A stretch of 64,000 bases of DNA from Caldilineaceae bacterium (GTDB lineage: Bacteria; Chloroflexota; Anaerolineae; Caldilineales; Caldilineaceae): positions 1-64,000 of the forward strand of contig JAJEDI010000070.1 of the NCBI GenBank assembly GCA_022821585.1, given 5' to 3'. Position 1 is the stretch's first letter; each line of letters starts with the position of its first letter. Shown here in pieces: positions 52,016-59,221 of the stretch. The notes beneath the pieces are model-generated. The model ran no database searches. It was not told the origin of the DNA and worked only from the letters and a program-made list of their open reading frames with translations. The position numbers were made by a program, and so were the translations under genes.

Positions 52016-53752
52016 TCACCGCCCCATCGCATATCCGATCTGCCCACGCGGCGACGCGCCGGCAGAGATAAGACCGCTCTTCGGGTCGAAAGTGATGGCA
52101 AGCACCTTGCCGTGGTTCCACGCCCCGCCCACCGTTACCTTGTGGCCGCGCTCTGCGAGCTTGTCGCGCACAGATTCAGGGATGCGCGCCTCAAGCGTAA
52201 GGCTGCCTGGCTTGGCATTGTGCGGATAAAAGGAGTTGGGGAAGTGGTTGGTGTGGAAGCTTGCCGCATCAATCGCCTCTTGCAGGTTCATGCCGAAGTC
52301 GATGACATTGAGGAAGAATTGCAGTGTCCACTGGTCCTGGCTATCGCCGCCTGGCGTGCCGAAAGCCATGAACGGTTCACCGTCCTTTGTCGCCAGCGAT
52401 GGCGTTAGCGTCGTACGCGGCCGTTTGCGCGGTACGAGCGCATTGGCGTGATTCGGGTCCAGGTAAAACATCTGCCCCCGCGTCCCCAACGGGAAGCCCA
52501 AGCCTTCGATCACCGGCGAAGAGGGTATCCAGCCGCCGCTGGGCGTCGCCGCGAACAAATTACCCTCGTAATCAACCGCATCGGCGTGCGTCGTATCCCC
52601 CGTGTAGACGTTCGGATCAGCTTCCGCATGAGTGGGCGTGCTGGCGGGGGCATCGCCCGGCCGCAATTCCAGCGACGCCCGCTGCGCGTCTATCAGTTCC
52701 CGGCGAGCGGACGCATACGCCTTCGATAGCAGGCGATCTAGCGGCACGTCCACAAAGTCCGGGTCGCCATAATACTGTTCACGGTCGGCGAATGCCAGCT
52801 TGGACGCTTCGACCACGGTGTGGATGTAGTCGGCTGAATTGTGTTCGAACGCGCCGAGTTCATAACCTTCGAGCAGCGCCAACTGCTGCAGGAAGACGGG
52901 CCCCTGGCACCAAGTGTTACACTTGTGCACATCGTAACCCCGATAGTTGAACGTGACCGGCGACTCCACCTTGGTGACGTATTCGTGGAAATCGGCTTCC
53001 GCCAGCAGGCCGGCGTTGCACTGCCCGCTGGCGTCGCGCACCTTTGTTTCGCGCTGAAAGGCGACCATCTTTTCCGCGACGGGCCCTTTGTAGAAATAGT
53101 CGCGGGCCGCGACAATCCCCGCCTCACGACCAAGGTGACTGTTGCGTATCTCGGCGTCAACCGTTGCCTTGAACGTCCCCGCCCAGTCCGGATTGGCCAG
53201 GATCTCGCCCACCTCCGGCGCCCGCCCGTTCGGCAGATAAGCCCGCGCCGAACTGGGCCATTCGTTCTCGAATTTCTCCTTGAGATTGGCCAGTGAACCG
53301 TGCAACCCCGGATAGACCGGAAACCCTTCTTCCGTTAGCTCGATCGTCGGCTCCAATACATCCCGGAGCCGCAAACGCCCAAACTGTTGCAGTGCGGTCG
53401 TCCACGAGCCAAACGCCCCCGGCACGGTCGCCGGCAAAAAACCGTCGCCCGGTATGATCTCGATTCCCTGAGAGCGAAACCAGGCGATGGTGGCGGCCTT
53501 GGGCGCGTAGCCCTGCCCGTTGATGGCGTACGCCCGCTTCTGCCGCGCGCTGTAGATGAGGATCGGGACCTCGCCCCCGATGCCGTTAGACTGCGGCTCC
53601 AACACGTTGAGCGCGAACCCGGCGGCCACTCCGGCATCGATCGCATTGCCCCCCTTCTCGAACATGCGCATGCCTGCCCCCGCCGCCAGATAATGTCCGG
53701 CGGTGACGACGCCGTTGCGACCCATGAAGACCGGGCGTGTCGTGAATGACAT
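52016..53752 (-). CDS. ggt: Gamma-glutamyltransferase family enzyme (b)
   Basis: The enzyme has 578 residues. Catalytic Thr387 in GDTTHADAVDYEGN gives the classic TTH; the paralogue at 50282 has TTC instead. Large-subunit motifs GGNAIDAGVAAGFALNVLEP and NGIGGEVPILIY are present; the small subunit has GTPGGDSQDQW. There is no signal peptide. It differs enough from its neighbour to suggest separate substrates rather than a recent duplication. The ATG has GGGAGC. The ABM monooxygenase lies 54 bases upstream. Confidence 0.88.
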   Translation of the reverse strand: MSFTTRPVFMGRNGVVTAGHYLAAGAGMRMFEKGGNAIDAGVAAGFALNVLEPQSNGIGGEVPILIYSARQKRAYAINGQGYAPKAATIAWFRSQGIEIIPGDGFLPATVPGAFGSWTTALQQFGRLRLRDVLEPTIELTEEGFPVYPGLHGSLANLKEKFENEWPSSARAYLPNGRAPEVGEILANPDWAGTFKATVDAEIRNSHLGREAGIVAARDYFYKGPVAEKMVAFQRETKVRDASGQCNAGLLAEADFHEYVTKVESPVTFNYRGYDVHKCNTWCQGPVFLQQLALLEGYELGAFEHNSADYIHTVVEASKLAFADREQYYGDPDFVDVPLDRLLSKAYASARRELIDAQRASLELRPGDAPASTPTHAEADPNVYTGDTTHADAVDYEGNLFAATPSGGWIPSSPVIEGLGFPLGTRGQMFYLDPNHANALVPRKRPRTTLTPSLATKDGEPFMAFGTPGGDSQDQWTLQFFLNVIDFGMNLQEAIDAASFHTNHFPNSFYPHNAKPGSLTLEARIPESVRDKLAERGHKVTVGGAWNHGKVLAITFDPKSGLISAGASPRGQIGYAMGR

Positions 53753-53806
53753 TGGTTTGCTCCCTTTGCTCAGGCCATTTCCATCTCTTGGAATGCCGGC
53801 GCCGTT

Positions 53807-54127
53807 TTACTTATCCCAGTCTGCGCGGGGCGGCCACAGGACAGAAGCCCCAATCGCTCTGCCTTCGGGTCGCTCAGCCACCCAGTCCTCGGTTGTATCC
53901 CGCCACCTGATGAAGTGGGGCGTCTGCATGTGCGCCTGGAACGCGGCCTCGTCCTCATAGACCTCATACAGCCAGATCGTATTCGGATCGTCGCCATCCC
54001 GGATCACGTCAAATCGCAGACAACCGGGCTCATGCGCCACCGAACCCTGGGCGTCCAGCAATATCTCTTCGATGAACCGTTCCGTATACTCTTCCTTGAT
54101 CTTCAACGGGGCGATGATGACATACAT
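53807..54127 (-). CDS. Antibiotic biosynthesis monooxygenase (ABM) domain protein
   Basis: The protein has 106 residues. One ABM ferredoxin-like domain: MYVIIAPLKIKEEYTERFIE, EPGCLRFDVIRDGDDPN, then WLYEVYEDEAAFQAHMQTPH. These are cofactor-free or haem-independent quinol monooxygenases (YgiN-like) or small stress proteins. The ATG has GAGGAG about 10 bases upstream. It stands between the gamma-glutamyltransferase and adenosine-deaminase-like genes in one direction. Confidence 0.85.
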   Translation of the reverse strand: MYVIIAPLKIKEEYTERFIEEILLDAQGSVAHEPGCLRFDVIRDGDDPNTIWLYEVYEDEAAFQAHMQTPHFIRWRDTTEDWVAERPEGRAIGASVLWPPRADWDK

Positions 54128-54217
54128 GTCCGTATTTCTCCTCTAAGCGATTTGGGAAATGTAAGGATTGTCGGGTGACCGCTGGTGGGTGTGGGGGTTG
54201 TCTACAGTGGTAGCCTA

Positions 54218-55192
54218 TCACAGTTCAGAATAGTTAGCGACCCGACTGTCGAAGCCCTCGAGCGACGCCCGCCGGATTCCGTCCAGCTCGTCCGCGCTGA
54301 AAACGCCTGCCCTGTACAGGTTGCGATACTCGTCCGAAACGCTCTGGTCGAATATCATCGGGTCGTCAGAGTTGACCGTCACCGGCACGCCGTTGTCAAA
54401 GAGCAGCCGGATCGGGTGACTCGCCAGGTCAGGTACCGCATCCAGCATCACATTGCTCGTCGGGCACACATTCAGTCGAATCCCGTTCCCGGCCAGCCAG
54501 CGCATCACCTCCACCGACTCCGCCGCGCCAATACCGTGCTGTACCTCGTCCAGCTCCAGCAATTCCACCGTCCGCCGGACCTCCTCCGCGCCCCCGAACT
54601 CTCCGACATGCGCTTTCAACTTCAAGCCCGCGGCCTTTGCCTCTGCATAAAGTGATTCGACGTCCTCAGGCTCGCACGCCTCCTGGTGGTCGTACAGGTC
54701 GATCGACTGAAAAAAGCCCAATCCGATTGCCTCGTGCGCCCGTGACATCAGTTCCGGGTCCGATGCCGCCTGACGGGGAACTCCTAACTCCGGGCGCAGT
54801 TCGATCTGTGGCTGGAAACGCGCGACCAGCTCTCGCAGATGCCCCACGACTCCGGTCAAACCGTCTGCATAGTACGCAGCGCGTCGAATGTCGAAGCTTA
54901 TCTCCACCAAAACGACGCCGTCCCCAATCGCGTCGCGTAGCGCAGACTCTGCCACGAACTCGATGGTCTCGCGATTTCGCAAGTGGGGGTCCAGAACGTC
55001 CATGGCGTACACGATCATGCCCCCCAGTTTATTCATTTTCTCTGGAGGAGGTTCCAGCCTGCAGCCCAGCCGACTTTCCAGATTGTGGCGGCGCGTGCTG
55101 AAATAAGCGTGGCAGTGCAGGTCGACTTTAGGAGCTGCCCGCAAGACAGCCAGATCATCCTCCCTGAGCGCGTCTACGAAACTCTTCTTCAT
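54218..55192 (-). CDS. Adenosine deaminase-like amidohydrolase
   Basis: The protein has 324 residues. Metal-dependent (beta/alpha)8 hydrolase with H26-x-H28 (KVDLHCHAYFSTRRHN), HVGEFGGAEEV (the HAGE position), VQHGIGA, LNVCPTSNVML and the metal aspartate in TVNSDDPMIF. This is the adenosine/AMP deaminase set. The substrate pocket segment after HCH differs from the usual HLDGS, so the substrate could be another aminated purine or a related amide. The ATG lacks a clear binding site. Confidence 0.86.
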   Translation of the reverse strand: MKKSFVDALREDDLAVLRAAPKVDLHCHAYFSTRRHNLESRLGCRLEPPPEKMNKLGGMIVYAMDVLDPHLRNRETIEFVAESALRDAIGDGVVLVEISFDIRRAAYYADGLTGVVGHLRELVARFQPQIELRPELGVPRQAASDPELMSRAHEAIGLGFFQSIDLYDHQEACEPEDVESLYAEAKAAGLKLKAHVGEFGGAEEVRRTVELLELDEVQHGIGAAESVEVMRWLAGNGIRLNVCPTSNVMLDAVPDLASHPIRLLFDNGVPVTVNSDDPMIFDQSVSDEYRNLYRAGVFSADELDGIRRASLEGFDSRVANYSEL

Positions 55193-55260
55193 GTCGGTTT
55201 TCAGTTATCTCTTTCTCCCGGCCCAGACTCTTTTCCAAGGGACCATCGCACCCTCGATCC

Positions 55261-56115
55261 TCAGGAAGTCCAGGCGACATCATCGCCTAGCACCGATTCA
55301 AGATACGCCCGGCTCATCCTCGCCGCCTCTCGCGCCGCCCGCGGCGCACGCGGCGTTCCATCCAACTCAACGTTGACCCAACCGCCGAATCCGCCATTCT
55401 CCGCCAGGATGGCGAAGATTTCAGGCATCGGCAGAATTCCGTTTCCGATCGGCTCGTAGTTCACGTAGCCGCTGCGGTCAATCTCCTTGCCGTCGCCATC
55501 CCGCTCGTAGCTGCCGTTCCAGTCCTTCAGATGTACATGGACAATGCGCTCGCGGTACGTGCGCATCACCTCCAGAATGTCGCTGCCCCCCTTGGCGATC
55601 TGCCCCGTATCCGGCGCAAATCCGATCAGCGCTGCATCCACCAGCCCCAAAATCGTGTCGATGTCCTCCCGGGTCTCGATAGCCGTTCCCGTGTGCGGGT
55701 GCAGTCCCGCCGCCAGCCCGTTCCCGTGGCAATACGCTCCGATCTGGTTCAGCGCATCCGCCAGTCGCCGGAACTGGTCCTGCGTATAGCCCTCCGCAGG
55801 ACGCGGACCCGCTTGCAGCACCAGCGTCTCACTCCCGGGCAGCGCGCGCAGCCCATCGGCCTCCCGCCTGGCGCTCTCCTGGTCGGCCGCCGCCGTATCC
55901 GGGTTGATCCACTCCTTGTAGCAGTACGCCGCAGCGGTTGGAATGCCAAAACTGTCGACCAGGCCGCGGTATCCACCCGCCCTGCTCCCATCAAGCTCGA
56001 GAATCTTGAACGCAAAAGTCTCAAAGCCCTGATAGCCCAGTTCGGCAGTCTCGCGATACGCCTGCTCAACATCCCCCGGTATTCCCCAGGTGATTCCAGT
56101 ATGGCCTATCTTCAT
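55261..56115 (-). CDS. Sugar phosphate isomerase/epimerase (TIM barrel, a)
   Basis: The protein has 284 residues. AP-endonuclease-2-type TIM barrel with metal-site segments GLHPHTGT, DTGQIAKGGSD, HVHLKDWNG and WVNVELDG. Relatives are inosose isomerases or dehydratases and xylose-isomerase-like enzymes. The ATG has GAGGAG upstream. It follows the SDR gene by 57 bases and, with the SDR and oxidoreductase, looks like a sugar or cyclitol pathway. Confidence 0.85.
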   Translation of the reverse strand: MKIGHTGITWGIPGDVEQAYRETAELGYQGFETFAFKILELDGSRAGGYRGLVDSFGIPTAAAYCYKEWINPDTAAADQESARREADGLRALPGSETLVLQAGPRPAEGYTQDQFRRLADALNQIGAYCHGNGLAAGLHPHTGTAIETREDIDTILGLVDAALIGFAPDTGQIAKGGSDILEVMRTYRERIVHVHLKDWNGSYERDGDGKEIDRSGYVNYEPIGNGILPMPEIFAILAENGGFGGWVNVELDGTPRAPRAAREAARMSRAYLESVLGDDVAWTS

Positions 56116-56172
56116 GGTCCTCTCCTCACAATAATTGCCCGGGTGAATTGCTCGCAGTCTGCTGCCGGCCTC

Positions 56173-56931
56173 TTACATGATTCGGAATCCACCGTCCACG
56201 TATAAAGACTGCCCCGTCACGTAGCTTGCCTTGTCCGATGCCAGAAATGCCGCCACTTGCCCGATCTCGTCCGGCTCGCCGGCACGCTTGAGAGCAATCT
56301 TCTCCAGCACAATCGGCAAAATCTCAGGGTCCTTCATCACCCAGCTGGTCATGTCCGTGTCGATCAATCCCGGGTTGATGCAGTTGACGCGGATATTGTG
56401 CTCGGCCAGTTCAACCGCCAGATTCGCGGTCAGCGCCTCCACACCACGTTTGCTCGGCGCGTAGTGCGCCCGGCCCGGCAGCACCATCCCCGCCTGCACC
56501 GAGCCAATATTGACGATCGCGCCTCCGTTCCCGCTGTCGATCATTTGGCGGACCGCAGCCTGCGCACACAGAAACTCGCCCCGCAGATTGATATTGGTCA
56601 CGCGTTCCCATTCTTCCGGCGTAATCTCCAGGAAGGGGACGATCGACTCTACGCCGGCATTGTTGACCAGAATATCCAGTCCTCCCAACTCACTGACTAC
56701 GCCATCCACCATCGCCTGTACCTGGTCGGGCTGCGCCACATCCGCCATGACGACCACCGCGCGCCGGCCCAGTTCGCCTACCTCCTGCGCGACCGCCTCC
56801 GCCTGCTCCGCGCCCTCCACGTCATTCACCGCCACATCCGCGCCCTCCGCGGCCAGCGCCAGGCACACGCCCCGCCCGATTCCACGGCGCCCTCCGGTTA
56901 CCAGTGCAACCTTTCCTTGCAGTATTCCCAT
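56173..56931 (-). CDS. Short-chain dehydrogenase/reductase (SDR)
   Basis: The enzyme has 252 residues. Classical SDR: cofactor motif TGGRRGIGRG at about 12-21, NNAGVES, catalytic Ser in VNIGSVQAG and Y-x3-K in YAPSKRG, and the NPGLIDTDM segment. The C-terminus is GQSLYVDGGFRIM. ATG with AGGGAG upstream, 2 bases after the stop of the oxidoreductase gene, so they are tightly co-translated. The context favours sugar oxidation over fatty-acid reduction. Confidence 0.92.
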   Translation of the reverse strand: MGILQGKVALVTGGRRGIGRGVCLALAAEGADVAVNDVEGAEQAEAVAQEVGELGRRAVVVMADVAQPDQVQAMVDGVVSELGGLDILVNNAGVESIVPFLEITPEEWERVTNINLRGEFLCAQAAVRQMIDSGNGGAIVNIGSVQAGMVLPGRAHYAPSKRGVEALTANLAVELAEHNIRVNCINPGLIDTDMTSWVMKDPEILPIVLEKIALKRAGEPDEIGQVAAFLASDKASYVTGQSLYVDGGFRIM

Positions 56932-56933
56932 CT

Positions 56934-58121
56934 CTATACTCCCTTTCTATTTTCAGTTTCAGATCTGACACGCCATCTCTCACGCTCGTTCGGAGCGACG
57001 TAACGCCCGCTCTCGTCTCCCTGCGCAGGGAAGTCACCCGTCTCACACATCGCCAGGAACGGATTATCCCGCACCTCAACCGGAAACTTGATGACCGAGC
57101 GGCGCCTCGCCGACTCATAAATGCCGATCATCACCTCGGTGACCTTGCGCCCGTTTTCGCCATCCAGTGGATGGGGCGCTCCCGTTTCAATTGTCCCGAT
57201 CAAGTCCTTGATCTCGAGCCCAATTGCGCTGACAGGAGCGGGCCACTCGATCTTTATCTCTTCGACTTCCCCGCCCCGATAGATGCGCAGCGCAGGTGTA
57301 TTCAGGAGATCGGCGCTGCGGAATACGTCTCCATAGAGTTCCAGTCTGCCCTCATCACCGTGAATGATGAAATGATGGTAGCGATGAATCTCGTCGTTCC
57401 AGCTTGGGTCCAGCGAATGCTGACGCCTGACCCTGCCATCGAATGCGGGCGAGCGTGCCATCCAGCCCCAGACCATGCTGGCCCTCACCTGGTTCGTGAA
57501 CGCCAGGAAGGCGATGCCCGCATTTTCGCAGCGGTGACCGTAATACTCATAGCCTTCATGCCCGTCCACCTGTCCCAGTAAGTGGTCGACTTCCGGCTCT
57601 CCCAGCAGCGCCAGCAGCATATGGATCGTGTGTGTCCCGTCCGTCATCAGGCACCCGGCCTTGAGCGAGGCCTCAGCGGAAACGACGCGGCCGATCGCAC
57701 CGTCGGCAATCAGCTCCCGGGCACGCGCGTATTGGGGCATATAGTGGCGCTGGTGGCTGATGGTCAGCCGCGAACCGGACGCCCGGCACGCCGCCAACAT
57801 CTCGTCCGCCTCCGTCAAATCCATCGCCATCGGCTTTTCACACACGATCCCCTTCGTCCCCGCCTGCGCCGCAGCCACCACCATCTCACAGTGCAGCGCA
57901 TCGTGCGTCACCACCGATACTAGCTCCGGCTGAACATCAACCAGCATCTCCTTGTAGTCGGTATACAACCCCTCAGCGCCCGTCTCCTCGGCGAAAGCCT
58001 GCAGCGCATCTTCGGATATATCGGCCCCCGCCACTATCGGAATGCCCAACTCCTTGTACGCCTGCATGTGTCCCCGGGCCATGCGTCCGCACCCGATCAC
58101 CGCGGCTCTGTATTCGGTCAT
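56934..58121 (-). CDS. Gfo/Idh/MocA family oxidoreductase, canonical EKP
   Basis: The protein has 395 residues. Rossmann motif AVIGCGRMARGH; canonical E95-K96-P97 (IVCEKPMAMDLTEAD), so unlike the two other members in the window it keeps the catalytic lysine. The substrate-domain histidines are in GTHTIHMLLALLG. The ATG overlaps the stop of the epimerase gene by 4 bases (ATGA). It forms an operon with that epimerase and the SDR. Confidence 0.92.
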   Translation of the reverse strand: MTEYRAAVIGCGRMARGHMQAYKELGIPIVAGADISEDALQAFAEETGAEGLYTDYKEMLVDVQPELVSVVTHDALHCEMVVAAAQAGTKGIVCEKPMAMDLTEADEMLAACRASGSRLTISHQRHYMPQYARARELIADGAIGRVVSAEASLKAGCLMTDGTHTIHMLLALLGEPEVDHLLGQVDGHEGYEYYGHRCENAGIAFLAFTNQVRASMVWGWMARSPAFDGRVRRQHSLDPSWNDEIHRYHHFIIHGDEGRLELYGDVFRSADLLNTPALRIYRGGEVEEIKIEWPAPVSAIGLEIKDLIGTIETGAPHPLDGENGRKVTEVMIGIYESARRRSVIKFPVEVRDNPFLAMCETGDFPAQGDESGRYVAPNERERWRVRSETENRKGV

Positions 58122-59158
58122 TGGAATTTCCCCTGGTTGAATTCAGTGGCGACATGCCTGGTCTGACTAGCGTCCGCCGCGCGCGCCACCGTCTCGTCGC
58201 GCAACCGCCGCGCGTAGTCGACATTATACTGTAGCCGTCCCGGAATGACCGCGGCCCAGTCGATATCCCTGCTCTCCTCCGGGCGCGGATGGAGGCCGGC
58301 TCGCACCTGCTGCTCGCCCCGCCAAAGATGGCGCACAAAGCGGGCCATGCGTGCAGGCGTTAGATCGGTGAAGCTCCCGAGGAACGCCTCGTCAAACATC
58401 GGAATCGGGATGAACCCCCCGCTGTCCTCGATGTTCAGATGAACGTTCGGATTGGCTCGGTACAATATCTCCACGACCGCCGGCAGGTCGACCAGACCCC
58501 GCCCCAACGGCGCACCGCCCAGCCAGTTATACCCTTCCTCGGTGGGATAGATGCACGTGTCTTTGAAATGGGTCGTATGCACGTAAGGCGCCAGCGCCCG
58601 CGCCGCGTCAACTGGATCCTCAAGTAACCCCAGTGCATTGGCCGTATCCAGATTGACCCGGATGTGCTCCGAGTCCACCGCTTCAATGATGCGCACAAGC
58701 TCCAGCGAAGTCAGATCGACGTGCAGCTCCAACGTGACCGTCACGTCGAACTCCGCAGCCATCGGGCCCAACGCCTGCAATACCTCGATCGTCAGATCGA
58801 TCTGTTCCGCCAGTGTCGGCGCAGCAAACGTGCGCTCCTTGAGCAGACCAAAACAGGTATTCAGTATCGGCGCCTTCAACCTTCTGGCCAGCGTGAAAAG
58901 CGGCTTCCACTCTGCCACCATCTCGGCCACGGTCCGCCCGCTATCACCGGGATTGACGCCGGCGCCGGCCAGTTCAAGATACATCCCGTGAGTCGCCGCC
59001 TCTTCCGACAGCCTGTCCACATAGGTATCGTCGCGCCCCTGCAGCAGCCTCGCCGAAAAATGCAGGCCCTCCATACCGTGGGCCCTTGTCAGTTCCAGGA
59101 GCTCCAGCGGATCTAGGCTCACAGCCTTCAGTGTAAGGGCGTCTAGACCAACTTTCAC
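58118..59158 (-). CDS. Sugar phosphate isomerase/epimerase (TIM barrel, b), GTG start
   Basis: The protein has 346 residues. TIM barrel with DVTVTLELHVDLTS, IRVNLDTANALG, HTTHFKDT and NVHLNIEDSGG as metal and substrate strands. The start is GTG 59158 with GAGAGGAG 5-7 bases upstream; a TTG five codons earlier is the alternative but overlaps that binding site. It is only distantly like the epimerase at 55261. It heads the tight group epimerase-oxidoreductase-SDR. Confidence 0.85.
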   Translation of the reverse strand: MKVGLDALTLKAVSLDPLELLELTRAHGMEGLHFSARLLQGRDDTYVDRLSEEAATHGMYLELAGAGVNPGDSGRTVAEMVAEWKPLFTLARRLKAPILNTCFGLLKERTFAAPTLAEQIDLTIEVLQALGPMAAEFDVTVTLELHVDLTSLELVRIIEAVDSEHIRVNLDTANALGLLEDPVDAARALAPYVHTTHFKDTCIYPTEEGYNWLGGAPLGRGLVDLPAVVEILYRANPNVHLNIEDSGGFIPIPMFDEAFLGSFTDLTPARMARFVRHLWRGEQQVRAGLHPRPEESRDIDWAAVIPGRLQYNVDYARRLRDETVARAADASQTRHVATEFNQGKFQ

Positions 59159-59221
59159 AAGCACTCCTCTCAAGTTAACTGGTATCAGAGACCCAATTCC
59201 GCTTCCAGCCGCCGTTCAAGA

